A stretch of 64,000 nucleotides of DNA from Bdellovibrio bacteriovorus (GTDB lineage: Bacteria; Bdellovibrionota; Bdellovibrionia; Bdellovibrionales; Bdellovibrionaceae), in the NCBI RefSeq assembly GCF_002208115.1, contig NZ_CP020946.1, forward strand, positions 1,798,001 to 1,862,000, read 5' to 3'. Position numbers and translations under genes: made by a program. Position 1 is the stretch's first letter, and every line of letters starts with the position of its first letter. Positions 8,696 to 16,538 of the stretch are shown piece by piece. The notes under the pieces were generated by a model. It did not search any database. It saw nothing but the letters and a program-made list of their open reading frames with translations, and was not told the DNA's origin.

Positions 8696-9676
8696 ATGTC
8701 AGCGATTAGTTTCATTCTTGCCCACCTCGTTTTTCAGCCAGTGATGGCGGCGACTTTCGACGTGCCGGTTTCTGAAGGGGATCGTCTGGTCCTCAAAGGA
8801 CTTGAGGCTCAGGTTCAGATGGTGGCGCAGCCTGGTGCCGCGTTGCGGGTTTCCGGAGTGGAGCAGTCCGGCGCCGAAGGCGTTTTCATCGTCGAAAAGA
8901 AAAATAATATCATCGAAGTGCGCATGAATGAATACAGCGGGAAAAGAACCTGGCTGAACATCTTGCCAAAAGCGAATACACAACTGAAAAAAATCGAAAT
9001 CACCGGGCCAGCAGTACCCACAGAAGTTCAGTTGCGTGGTGGCTCCGTCGTGGCGCAGAAGTGGAATAAAGACCTTAAAGTGAGTCTGACTCAAGGCCGC
9101 GTTGCGGCACTTAATGGGGCGGGGACTTTGCAGGTCTACGTGCAAAAAGGCGACGTGTCTGTGTCCGATCATCTGGGCAAGGTGGAGGCAGACTCCTATT
9201 CTGGCAGTATGACTTTGAAAAACATCCAGGGGGATGTTGAAGCGTCCCTTTTCTCGGGTCAGATGAACATCGAAAAAGTGCGGGGATTCCTGACTGTGTC
9301 GGCGCAACAGTCGACAGCGAAGGTCAACCAAAGCAACGGGACCATTCAGTTTGAAAGTGGTAAAGGCAGCCTGAATATTCAGGGCTTCCAGGGCCGCATT
9401 GAGGGTCAGAATCAGGATGCCGCAATCACCATCGGCATGACTCTGGACTCTGAAGTGGACGTGAAATCCAAGTCTGGCAAAGTCAGCATTCAGACGCCCC
9501 CGGGTTCGGGCGCTTCTTTGAACTTGATGACGGTGGAAGGTGAAATTGTTGTTCCTTCCGAACTTCGTGTGACGAAACTCAGTGCAGAGAAAAGCGTGCG
9601 AGGCCGCCTGCGTGGCGACGCACCTAGAGGAAGCATTTTTGTGCGCAGTCAAGATGGCACTATTTCAGTGAAATGA
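8696..9676 (+). CDS. Secreted DUF4097-like beta-repeat protein
   Basis: The ATG at 8696 is preferred over 8675: CAGGGGAG lies seven bases in front of it and it gives a clean signal peptide ending ...FQPVMAA. The mature part (about 305 residues) is built of short repeating beta strands alternating Gly, Ser and Val (for example GRVAALNGAGTLQVYVQKGD, then SYSGSMTLKNIQGDVEASLFSG, then KGSLNIQGFQGRIEGQ). This is typical of the right-handed beta-helix or DUF4097 (putative adhesin) family found on the cell surface or in the periplasm. No catalytic residues are evident. It stands alone between the divergent thiolase operon and the next plus-strand gene. Confidence 0.75.
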   Translation: MSAISFILAHLVFQPVMAATFDVPVSEGDRLVLKGLEAQVQMVAQPGAALRVSGVEQSGAEGVFIVEKKNNIIEVRMNEYSGKRTWLNILPKANTQLKKIEITGPAVPTEVQLRGGSVVAQKWNKDLKVSLTQGRVAALNGAGTLQVYVQKGDVSVSDHLGKVEADSYSGSMTLKNIQGDVEASLFSGQMNIEKVRGFLTVSAQQSTAKVNQSNGTIQFESGKGSLNIQGFQGRIEGQNQDAAITIGMTLDSEVDVKSKSGKVSIQTPPGSGASLNLMTVEGEIVVPSELRVTKLSAEKSVRGRLRGDAPRGSIFVRSQDGTISVK

Positions 9677-9741
9677 GTTGACAGCTTTTCTCAAATGTCT
9701 GACAGATGAAATGATCATCTAAAGCACTACCAGGTAGAACT

Positions 9742-10638
9742 ATGGCAAAAATCGTTAAAAAGAAGCCCGCGGCCAAAGCCGCTGCAAAACCAGCTAAGAA
9801 AGCGCCCGCAAAAGCCGCAAAGCCAGCTCCAAAAAAGCCGGCTCCGAAGGCTGTTGTAAAGAAAAAGGCCGACAAAGCCCCTGTTAAGGCGGCTAAAAAG
9901 CCTGAGGCGAAGAAAAAGCCGGAAGTAAAACCGGCTAAAGCCCCGGTTAAAGCAGCTAAAGAGACCAAAGAGGTTAAAGAAACCAAGGTCGAAGCGGCCA
10001 AAAAAGCCGAAAAAAAGGCAGCCCCGCAACCTGCTCCTGAAAAAGCTGCGCCTAAAAAAGAGGCAAAAGCCCCTAAAAAAGGCAAAGCGAAGAAGGAAAA
10101 GGACGAAAACGAGCTGGAAGACGATTTTATCGCCGATGACGATCTGATGGGCGATGAAATTGGCGAGTACGAGGAAGAACTCAAAGCCGTCGAGGAATCC
10201 GAAGAGGAGATCGAGGTTGATGAAGAGTGGGTTGCCGAGGAAAAAGCCAAGTCTGACGAAGAAGTGGTTCTGACGGATGCCGAAGGCCGCCGTTACTGCC
10301 GTGCCCGTGATTGCGACCAGATCGCTGCCGTGGATGCTTACTGCCGTTACCACTACCTGATGTTCTGGAAGAAAATCCAAGTTCGTAAGAAGATCCTTCA
10401 GGATGGTAAACTTGAGCGTTATGTGGAAGAGCTAACCTCTCGTTATCCGGACAAATTCCTGGAAATGATCCGCCGTGATTTGCGCACTGAAAAAGACTTC
10501 CTGGCAGCCATCCAAGAGCTGGAAATCGACGAATCAGCGAGCGACAATGACTTTGAAGAGGATAACAGCGCATTCATCGAAGAAGTTCGTGGAATGGGAG
10601 AAGGATCCGGCTCTGGAGTAGAAGACGACGAGTACTAG
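9742..10638 (+). CDS. Histone-H1-like Lys/Ala/Pro-rich protein with Cys/His cluster
   Basis: Three zones are visible in 298 residues. Residues 1-115 are almost wholly Lys, Ala and Pro with KKPAAKAAAK-type repeats, like eukaryotic H1 tails and bacterial histone-like DNA-condensing proteins. Residues 118-178 are strongly acidic (Glu and Asp). Residues 180-265 form a compact domain with C186-x4-C191-x9-C201-x2-H204, a plausible zinc site, followed by aromatic and basic helices (YHYLMFWKKIQVRKK). The end is acidic again. No signal peptide is present. A DNA- or RNA-binding role is inferred from the basic tail and possible zinc site. The domain order is unusual and I do not recognise a named family. 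A small structured element follows its stop. Confidence 0.8.
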   Translation: MAKIVKKKPAAKAAAKPAKKAPAKAAKPAPKKPAPKAVVKKKADKAPVKAAKKPEAKKKPEVKPAKAPVKAAKETKEVKETKVEAAKKAEKKAAPQPAPEKAAPKKEAKAPKKGKAKKEKDENELEDDFIADDDLMGDEIGEYEEELKAVEESEEEIEVDEEWVAEEKAKSDEEVVLTDAEGRRYCRARDCDQIAAVDAYCRYHYLMFWKKIQVRKKILQDGKLERYVEELTSRYPDKFLEMIRRDLRTEKDFLAAIQELEIDESASDNDFEEDNSAFIEEVRGMGEGSGSGVEDDEY

Positions 10639-10640
10639 TC

Positions 10641-10763
10641 GGCCGGTGAAAAAGGCCCAATCGACTGCGTTGTCGGGCCTTACCCTTCACTCCGACGTGC
10701 TTGGAGCACGCCTGCGTTGCGGGTAAAACCCTCCGCCTTGCGCTTGAACCTTTTTGACCGGCC
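10641..10763. ncRNA. Structured intergenic element closed by a 15-bp stem
   Basis: The arms 10641-10655 and 10749-10763 are complementary over 15 bases with one mismatch. Inside lie at least two more hairpins: AAGGCC...GGCCTT with CGAC/GTCG (about 10652-10682) and CGTGC/GCACG with a TTGGA loop (10696-10710). The motif TGCGTTG followed by CGGG or CGGGT occurs twice. The compact multi-branched fold suggests either a structured RNA made from the 3' region of the 9742-10638 gene or a copy of a dispersed palindromic repeat. Strand is uncertain because the element is near-palindromic. Together with the sequence to 11027 it fills the only gap over 300 bases in the window; the rest of that gap holds a terminator and the riboswitch. 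Confidence 0.5.
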
Positions 10764-10837
10764 TTGAAGTTGGTCATTTTGGGGAGATTAAATGTCGGCG
10801 CCTTTGGCTGGACGCTTTTTATTAGATCTAATTTTTT

Positions 10838-10870
10838 AAGACCTGCCCTTGTGGTGGGTCTTTTTTTTTG
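10838..10870 (+). terminator. Rho-independent terminator
   Basis: AAGACC (10838-10843) pairs with GGTCTT (10857-10862), with further partial pairing inside, and a run of about ten T follows from 10861. It ends transcription from the 9742-10638 gene and the structured element, so the riboswitch gene downstream must have its own promoter. Confidence 0.8.
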
Positions 10871-10956
10871 TTTGGGGACATAGGCTGGGTGCGTTAGGGT
10901 CCTTAGTTTTTTATTGCAAAGAGGAAATCTCGCCGTTACTACTAACCGCGGTTACA

Positions 10957-11019
10957 CAAATATAAGTCGGAGATAGGGTCCGACGTTTCTACCTGCCACC
11001 GTAAAGGGCAGTCTATTTG
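10957..11019 (+). promoter_or_regulatory. Purine (guanine-type) riboswitch aptamer
   Basis: All parts of the purine aptamer can be placed. P1 is CAAATA (10957-10962) with TATTTG (11014-11019). J1/2 is TAA. P2 is GTCGGA/TCCGAC (10966-10971, 10979-10984) with a seven-base loop GATAGGG. J2/3 is the invariant GTTTCTACC (10985-10993). P3 is CTGCC with GGGCAG (about 10993-11011), closed by the loop CCGTAAA. The loop G and C bases needed for the loop-loop contact are kept. The specificity base corresponding to C74 of the xpt aptamer is C11013, which predicts guanine rather than adenine. The base matching A73 is T11012, a departure from the consensus. P1 runs into the Shine-Dalgarno GGAG (11019-11022), with no terminator between aptamer and ATG, so control is probably at translation. 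Confidence 0.92.
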
Positions 11020-11027
11020 GAGCGAAT

Positions 11028-11507
11028 ATGTTGAAGAGCGCAGTTCTCTTTGTTGTTGTTTTGTTCTCTGTTTCCATGTCCCAGGCTTATGAAGCCTTCC
11101 CAAAGGGACCGGATGCCACTCTGACTCCGGGTGCTCTTTGCAACCGTCCGTCTGAATACCGTTACCCTGAAAAAATCAAATACTGTGAGCGCGATGTGTC
11201 TTCTTCTCAGAAGGCGGCTATCTTCCAGAAGTACGATCAGATCGGCTACAGAACGCGTTCCATGAAGCGTCTGGCGTTCAAGATTGATCACTACATCCCG
11301 CTTTGTGCAGGTGGCAGCAATGATTCTAAAAATCTGTGGCCACAGCATGAGTCTGTTTACGAAATCACTGACAAATTGGAAGCTCTGATCTGTGAAAAAA
11401 TGGCTGCCGGCCGTTTGCTTCAGAAAGATGCTGTCGAAATCATCATCCAGGCGAAAAATCACCTGAATGAAGTTCCAGAAATTGAAGCTCGCGTTCGCGA
11501 ACTTTAA
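11028..11507 (+). CDS. Secreted HNH-type (His-Me finger) nuclease
   Basis: The 159-residue product begins with a signal peptide (cleavage about residue 20, ...SVSMSQA). The nuclease core is about residues 85-130: KIDHYIPLCAGGSNDSKNLW, with the D-H pair, the G-G turn and the Asn of the HNH fold, followed by a conserved helix with KLEALICEKMAAGRLLQKDA. The same arrangement occurs in small secreted bacterial HNH nucleases. Its likely job is to cut nucleic acid in the periplasm or outside the cell, for a predator the prey DNA or RNA. The gene is preceded immediately by a purine riboswitch and followed by a terminator, so it is a single-gene unit regulated by a purine or nucleoside. Substrate preference cannot be read from the sequence. 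Confidence 0.87.
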   Translation: MLKSAVLFVVVLFSVSMSQAYEAFPKGPDATLTPGALCNRPSEYRYPEKIKYCERDVSSSQKAAIFQKYDQIGYRTRSMKRLAFKIDHYIPLCAGGSNDSKNLWPQHESVYEITDKLEALICEKMAAGRLLQKDAVEIIIQAKNHLNEVPEIEARVREL

Positions 11508-11541
11508 TCCTTAGATTTACAATATTCTCTGTTCGAGGGGC

Positions 11542-11573
11542 GCCCGTGTCTGAATTAAGGCACGGGCATTTTT
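11542..11573 (+). terminator. Rho-independent terminator of the nuclease gene
   Basis: GCCCGTG (11542-11548) and CACGGGC (11561-11567) form a perfect seven-base stem, followed by ATTTTT. Confidence 0.88.
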
Positions 11574-11577
11574 CGTT

Positions 11578-12333
11578 TCAGGGGTTCAGGGCCTGCAGGC
11601 TGTTGAAGCGATTCATGATTCGGTCATAGGTTCCGTCAGCCCGGATGGCCTGCAGACCTTTTTCAAAAACATGGGCGTAGTGCGCTCCATCCTTGTGACT
11701 TTTTGAGAAATTCAAATACAGTCCATCTTTGGAAAGACGACCCACCGGCTGAATTTTCTTGGCCAGTTCGGGATGGTTTTTTAGAAGGTATTCTCCGGTC
11801 AGGCCCCATACGACGGCGTAGTCAATGCGATTGCTGGCCAGTTTTTCCAGTTGGGATTTTTCCGTGGGACTTTGTGAATGCAGAATTTTTTTGTTCTGCA
11901 AAAACTCCGTCGGGTAGGTGTAGCCGTTGGTGGTGCCAACCACTTTGTTTTCCATATCCTTCAAAGTGACGTTTTGCCGACCGTCGCGGATACGGCCATA
12001 GACGACCATTTCCGCTTCAAACATCGGTGTCTTGTGAAAGATGTATTTGTCTTTGGTGTCCTGGTTGATGATGGTGTCAAAGCAACCCAGGGATTTCCCT
12101 TTTTCAACTTCATAAATACAGCGGGCAAAAGGAACAGGGCGGGTGATCACTGTGATCCCCTGACTTTTGAAGGCGGCTTTCACGATTTCCGGCGCCAGGC
12201 CCACGACATCTTTATAGTCGGCGGAAGCCGAGGAGTAGGGTGCCCAGTCATCTTCACCATTGATGACAATAGTCGTGGCGTGGGCGAAATTCCCGGAACA
12301 GGCGAGTGTCAGTATTAGAAGTAGTTGCAGCAT
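11578..12333 (-). CDS. Periplasmic solute-binding protein, family 3 type
   Basis: The start at 12333 (MLQLLLILTLACSGNFAHA) is preferred because AAGGA lies eight bases upstream and it gives a tidy signal peptide; an ATG at 12351 is the alternative. The mature part of about 230 residues follows the SBP_bac_3 pattern: INGEDDWAPYSSASADYK at the N terminus, VGLAPEIVKAAFKSQGI, ARCIYEVEKGKSLGCFD, and a late lobe ending IRADGTYDRIMNRFN. Members of this family deliver amino acids or related solutes to ABC permeases or act as sensors. No permease or ATPase gene is adjacent, so this may be an orphan binding protein. The ligand is unknown. Confidence 0.85.
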   Translation of the reverse strand: MLQLLLILTLACSGNFAHATTIVINGEDDWAPYSSASADYKDVVGLAPEIVKAAFKSQGITVITRPVPFARCIYEVEKGKSLGCFDTIINQDTKDKYIFHKTPMFEAEMVVYGRIRDGRQNVTLKDMENKVVGTTNGYTYPTEFLQNKKILHSQSPTEKSQLEKLASNRIDYAVVWGLTGEYLLKNHPELAKKIQPVGRLSKDGLYLNFSKSHKDGAHYAHVFEKGLQAIRADGTYDRIMNRFNSLQALNP

Positions 12334-12390
12334 CCTGAGTCCTTCAAACATGCTCTTTCATTATCTCGACAAGCCACAAGAGAGCTAACT

Positions 12391-12421
12391 AAAAAAAGCC
12401 GCTGAATAAAAATTCCGCGGC
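12391..12421 (-). terminator. Rho-independent terminator of the fibre gene
   Basis: On the minus strand, GCCGC and GCGGC (12417-12421 and 12398-12402) form a stem followed by a seven-T run, nine bases past the stop of the 1329-residue gene. Confidence 0.8.
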
Positions 12422-12430
12422 CAATGTTGT

Positions 12431-15400
12431 CTATTTGCAGATAGGATTTTGTGGTTCTTTTTCGCAGACATATTTTTTGAACTGCTCATTTTGTTGCTTC
12501 AAAGTTTGAACCTCCTCTTTCAGGGAGGCGATTTCTCTCTTGGTGATTTGTGAATCTTTGCTCCAAAGCTCGTAGAATTCTTTTAAGGCATTGAATAACG
12601 GCGCCACCAGGTTTCCGTAAGTAACGGACTTGTAACCATCTGCATCCGTTTTCACGGCTTGAGGGAACACTGTTTCTACTTCCTGTGCGATCACCCCGAT
12701 TTGCTGACTTGGATCTGGATTCACGCCCGGCTTCCAGTGGTAGGTCACGCCCTGCACCTGCAGCACTTTTTTCAACGCATCCGGGATGACTTCAATGTCA
12801 GTCTTGAAACGTCGGTCGGAACCGTTAGAATAAGTTCCGGCGATCCACATGTTTCCGGAAGAGTTCGTGAAGTTCATGCGTTGCCCAGCGGTGCTGTCCC
12901 AGAAACGGAACATGCCGGTGCTGGCCTGATAGCCATAACCGAAGTATTTTCCGCTATCAGAGCCTTCGTACGGAACGTACACATCCAGGTTGGCGCTGGC
13001 GGCGGATCTGCGCAATGTGAAGATGCCTTGGTCGTGGCCATAATCACCTATAGTCAGTAAACCGCTTTGAAAGGCTGTGCCCGAAGCACCGATAGAGACT
13101 TGTCCGTTCTGCCCGACAATCATGCGCAGGGTGTTGGTGTTGGGGCTTCCCGGAGTTAGTCCGTTGGCTCCATAAAACACAACCCCATTTGGACCGACGG
13201 CCAATGCCGCAGCGGTGGTGCTTTCAGCGACCCAGGCGGAGCCTGTATACTTTGTGCCTCCGGAAAGAATCAGCCCCGGAGAGCTGGTTGGGACCGTCAG
13301 GTATCCTGCGTAGCTGCCATTTGAAATGCGGACAGCAGAAGCAGTTGCAGGCCCTGTGACATTCAGACGGTTTGAATCTGTATTGAAATCGCCGATGGAA
13401 ACGTTACCCGTGGTGTGCATCGCCATCACATGCCCTGAGCTACCACCCACGCCGGTATGGTCATGCCAGAAGTTCAGAGATCTGTTATTGCCTGCAACAT
13501 CTTGCACGATAGTCCAGCGATTTGTCAGACTGTTCCCCATGACAAAACCGCTTTGGCTGGTGTCGGCACCAAACGTTCCGACAATGGAATCTCCGGCGGC
13601 ATTGACTTGCAGTTGATAGCTGGGTGATGTGGTGCCGATGCCCACTTTGCCGCTGCCATCGATGCGCATTTTCTCTGTGCGTGTGGCAGATCCGGTTGTG
13701 GTGGTTTCAAAAATCATTTTGCTGCCGCGATTGGTGGTGCTTTGTGTTTCCGAAGCGCTGACTTCGATGGCGGCGTTGGTGGTTCCGGTGCCGGATCCAT
13801 CGTGGGCACGGAAATACAGACCACCGATGGTGTTTCCAGAATTGACTGCGGTACCAGATGCTATAGTACCGCGGGTTCGTGTCAACATCAGTGCGGCCCC
13901 ATTATAATCGGCGTCTGAAGCATGGAACAGGCGCTGCTGGAACGCATCTGAAGTTTGGACATCAAGTCTGTAGGAGGGGGAATTGGTGCCAATGCCGACA
14001 TACCCACCATTGGTAATACTCAGCTCGTTGCTAGAGCCTCCTGTGCCCAGATCCGTTCGGTTGGTCGCAAAGTCCATAGCTAGAAAGTCATTGGTGCTTG
14101 TGCAGGTCGTGTTGGTGCATTTGCCCATGTTGAAGCTGACGCCATTGGTGTACATGGTTGTCATGTTGCCACCACGATCCAGTAAGAATCGCGCAAAAAC
14201 GCCAGGGTCTCCCTTTACAATGAAAGGATGCTCTGTGCCGGTGTAGGTGGTGCCGGCTCCGCCAGCGACGATAACGCCATCATCGTAATACAATTTTGTC
14301 CCCGAAACCTGCCATTGTCCCAAAGTGGAAGGCAGGGCGCTCGCTGGCAGTTTTCCACTTCCATCCAAAAGCAGAACTTCACCCGCCGCAGTTCCGGCCG
14401 CTTTTGTTGAAGCAGTGCCAAGGCCTGTGACCTGTGTGTTGGCGATAGAGATGTTCTGACATTCAAATTTATCTGTGATTGAGCTCCAATTCAAAGTCTG
14501 CGCAGCAGTGCAACCAGCCGCATTGAATGCGCTTCCGCCGGTCAGGTTTTGCAGCTCACTTAGTTTCACAAAACCCGGAGTCCATTTGCTGGTGCCGTTG
14601 TCCCATTTTAAGTAAGCATTCGCGGTCGGTGCGGTTGTGGAAACTTCATAACTCTGAAGTTTTGCAACAGTCGGATTTGGATAAGTCCCGGAAAGATCGC
14701 CTCCGGCGGTGCCTGTTGGAGGAGCGCCGGTTGTGGCGATGGAAATACTGCCTGTGCCATTGGTGATGGAAATACCTGAGCCCGCCGTCAAAGTGGCTTT
14801 GGTCAGTGTATTTCCGGTGGAGTTACCAATCAACAGTTCACCATTCACAAAACTGGTCTGACCCGTGCCGCCCTTGTTCACGGGGATTGTCGGAAGATCA
14901 ACGGCTGTGATCGCTGCGTTCACCCAGTTTGTGCCGTTGTGTTTGATCACGTGGCCCGAGGCCGGGGAGGCAAGACTTAAAGCCACTCCGTTCAGTTTGT
15001 CGATCGTGGGGTTGGGATAAGTGCCGGTCAGATCTCCACCTGCAGATCCTGAGGGGCTTGTGCTGGCATTAATAGAGGCGATGCTAACCCAGGCGCCGGA
15101 ATTGTACTGATAAATGACTTTGCTATCGGTGGCAAAGTAGATAGCACCGGCAGCGGGACTTGCAGGTTTGGCTGTGTCCAGACCTGTTTGAATGGAGGGG
15201 CTGCCTCCGGCATTTTGCACCCAGGACTCTGTCGCGGGCGCCCATTTGGTGCCGTCATATTTAAGGACCTGTCCTGATGTTGGAGCTGTGGCATCGACAC
15301 TGACGCCTTTGATTTTATCAACGCTGACGGCACCGATCGAGCCGCTGACATCACCTGCAACAGACACATTGATCGCCTGACAAAGGAATTTTCCGGCGAC

Positions 15401-16420
15401 GGAACTCCAGTACGCAGTTTCATAGGCTGCACAGTTGGCGCTGCCAACGGCGGTGTTAAAGCTTGCCGTCGACAGCAGTCCGCTGAGGGAGCTGGTCAGA
15501 TTCGTCACATCGGCAATGGCTATTGCGGAACTGCTCCACTCGGTGCCGGAAAACTTCATGAAGTGCCCGGAGGTCGGGGCTGAGTTTGAAACAGCCACGC
15601 CCTGGATTTTTGCGACCGAGGGATTAGGGTAGGTGCCACTCAGGTCACCAGTCGCATTTCCTGACGGCGTGCGCGCATCTGTGAAGCGCGTATCATTGCC
15701 GGCAGCCACGGTGTTGGCGGTTGTGCCGACGTTGACAGTCAGGACTGGTGTGGAATTGCCAGTAGCGACAGTCAGATAGTTGTTGGCGGAAGTGACGTCC
15801 GTCACTGTGCCTCCGGCTGCGCCGGTTACCGGTGCACAAGAAAAGCTGGTGCCGTCGAAGGTCAGGAAGTTATTTGCCGGGCAGGCCGTGACGGTGTTTT
15901 TCAAAACAAAGTCCGTGGACTGATAGGAGCCCAGCTTTTGCGCGGACAAGGAATAAGCGGCATAAGGAACAGAACGGATTTCATTGTCCGGAGAGATCGT
16001 CTTCCAGCCTGTCCCATCATGGAATCTGACGCGCAGGCGGCGTTGATCGTTGGCGGCCGGATTGTAAGTGGCGCCACCATCACAGGAAAGGCTGCCGGAA
16101 TTTTTAAATGAATCAAGCAATGTGAATGTGCCCGCTGTCGGATGGCTTTGTGAGCCGGTTCCGATAGGCACATCGAACACGCCACCAGAGTTTGTCAGAT
16201 CAATGTGATCCACTTGCTCGCGATAAATGATGCACTGGCCGTTGGGGCTGGTGATTTCAAATTGAAAGCTGACGTTGCTGTATTCCAGCGGAGTGCCGTC
16301 GTTTTTGAGAATTCTTCCCTGATACGTGAGGGAATTGGGTGTTGCTGATGCGGAAGCAGCCAGCATCAAAGAGGCCGTTAAAATACCAACAAGCGACGTT
16401 CCGTATTTGCGAGTTTTCAT
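12431..16420 (-). CDS. Large secreted fibre/adhesin protein with C-terminal S74 chaperone domain
   Basis: The product has 1329 residues. A signal peptide (1-26, ...LMLAASASA) leads into an N-terminal module starting LTYQGRILKNDGTPLEYSNV. At least four copies of a repeat follow, each with a G-D-[LV]-[ST]-G core (mostly GDLSGTYPNP) then a [PS]-[TA]-S-G-x-x-x-K-x-x-G-T-x-W unit, between about residues 250 and 620. Long Gly/Ser/Thr-rich beta stretches with phage-tail-like GIGTTSPSYRL motifs come next. The end carries a peptidase S74 intramolecular chaperone domain from about residue 1201 (SDRRFKTDIE, then IGVIAQEVETVFPQAV) and a coiled coil (about 1290-1320). S74 domains trimerise fibres and then cleave themselves at the Ser. 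Trimeric fibres of this build (mosaic adhesive trimers) are known in Bdellovibrio and contact prey. A prey-recognition role here is inference. Confidence 0.9.
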   Translation of the reverse strand: MKTRKYGTSLVGILTASLMLAASASATPNSLTYQGRILKNDGTPLEYSNVSFQFEITSPNGQCIIYREQVDHIDLTNSGGVFDVPIGTGSQSHPTAGTFTLLDSFKNSGSLSCDGGATYNPAANDQRRLRVRFHDGTGWKTISPDNEIRSVPYAAYSLSAQKLGSYQSTDFVLKNTVTACPANNFLTFDGTSFSCAPVTGAAGGTVTDVTSANNYLTVATGNSTPVLTVNVGTTANTVAAGNDTRFTDARTPSGNATGDLSGTYPNPSVAKIQGVAVSNSAPTSGHFMKFSGTEWSSSAIAIADVTNLTSSLSGLLSTASFNTAVGSANCAAYETAYWSSVAGKFLCQAINVSVAGDVSGSIGAVSVDKIKGVSVDATAPTSGQVLKYDGTKWAPATESWVQNAGGSPSIQTGLDTAKPASPAAGAIYFATDSKVIYQYNSGAWVSIASINASTSPSGSAGGDLTGTYPNPTIDKLNGVALSLASPASGHVIKHNGTNWVNAAITAVDLPTIPVNKGGTGQTSFVNGELLIGNSTGNTLTKATLTAGSGISITNGTGSISIATTGAPPTGTAGGDLSGTYPNPTVAKLQSYEVSTTAPTANAYLKWDNGTSKWTPGFVKLSELQNLTGGSAFNAAGCTAAQTLNWSSITDKFECQNISIANTQVTGLGTASTKAAGTAAGEVLLLDGSGKLPASALPSTLGQWQVSGTKLYYDDGVIVAGGAGTTYTGTEHPFIVKGDPGVFARFLLDRGGNMTTMYTNGVSFNMGKCTNTTCTSTNDFLAMDFATNRTDLGTGGSSNELSITNGGYVGIGTNSPSYRLDVQTSDAFQQRLFHASDADYNGAALMLTRTRGTIASGTAVNSGNTIGGLYFRAHDGSGTGTTNAAIEVSASETQSTTNRGSKMIFETTTTGSATRTEKMRIDGSGKVGIGTTSPSYQLQVNAAGDSIVGTFGADTSQSGFVMGNSLTNRWTIVQDVAGNNRSLNFWHDHTGVGGSSGHVMAMHTTGNVSIGDFNTDSNRLNVTGPATASAVRISNGSYAGYLTVPTSSPGLILSGGTKYTGSAWVAESTTAAALAVGPNGVVFYGANGLTPGSPNTNTLRMIVGQNGQVSIGASGTAFQSGLLTIGDYGHDQGIFTLRRSAASANLDVYVPYEGSDSGKYFGYGYQASTGMFRFWDSTAGQRMNFTNSSGNMWIAGTYSNGSDRRFKTDIEVIPDALKKVLQVQGVTYHWKPGVNPDPSQQIGVIAQEVETVFPQAVKTDADGYKSVTYGNLVAPLFNALKEFYELWSKDSQITKREIASLKEEVQTLKQQNEQFKKYVCEKEPQNPICK

Positions 16421-16485
16421 GAACTACTTATCGGAAGAAGCTCGCCTTTTTTGGATATCTGTCTGATTTTTCTGGAAAAACTTTA

Positions 16486-16522
16486 ATAAAGGGGGATGCC
16501 TCAAAGTGAGAATTTATCCCCC
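16486..16522 (-). terminator. Terminator-like hairpin after the acidic-tailed gene
   Basis: GGGGGAT (16491-16497) and ATCCCCC (16516-16522) pair perfectly around an 18-base loop. On the minus strand the stem is followed by TTTATT. It lies just past the stop of the 16539-17168 gene and upstream of the fibre gene start. Confidence 0.6.
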
Positions 16523-16538
16523 AGAAGGGAGAGGGTAG

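Noticed and set aside
10574-10777. Small minus-strand frame across the structured element
   Set aside because: Its codons cover the hairpins and look like a by-product of the repeated GC-rich stems; no start signal is seen.
10905-10945. Possible promoter for the riboswitch transcript (TTGCAA with a weak -10)
   Set aside because: The -35-like box is at 10914-10919 but the best -10 candidates (TACTAC or TACTAA) are poor or badly spaced. A promoter must exist here but cannot be placed with confidence.
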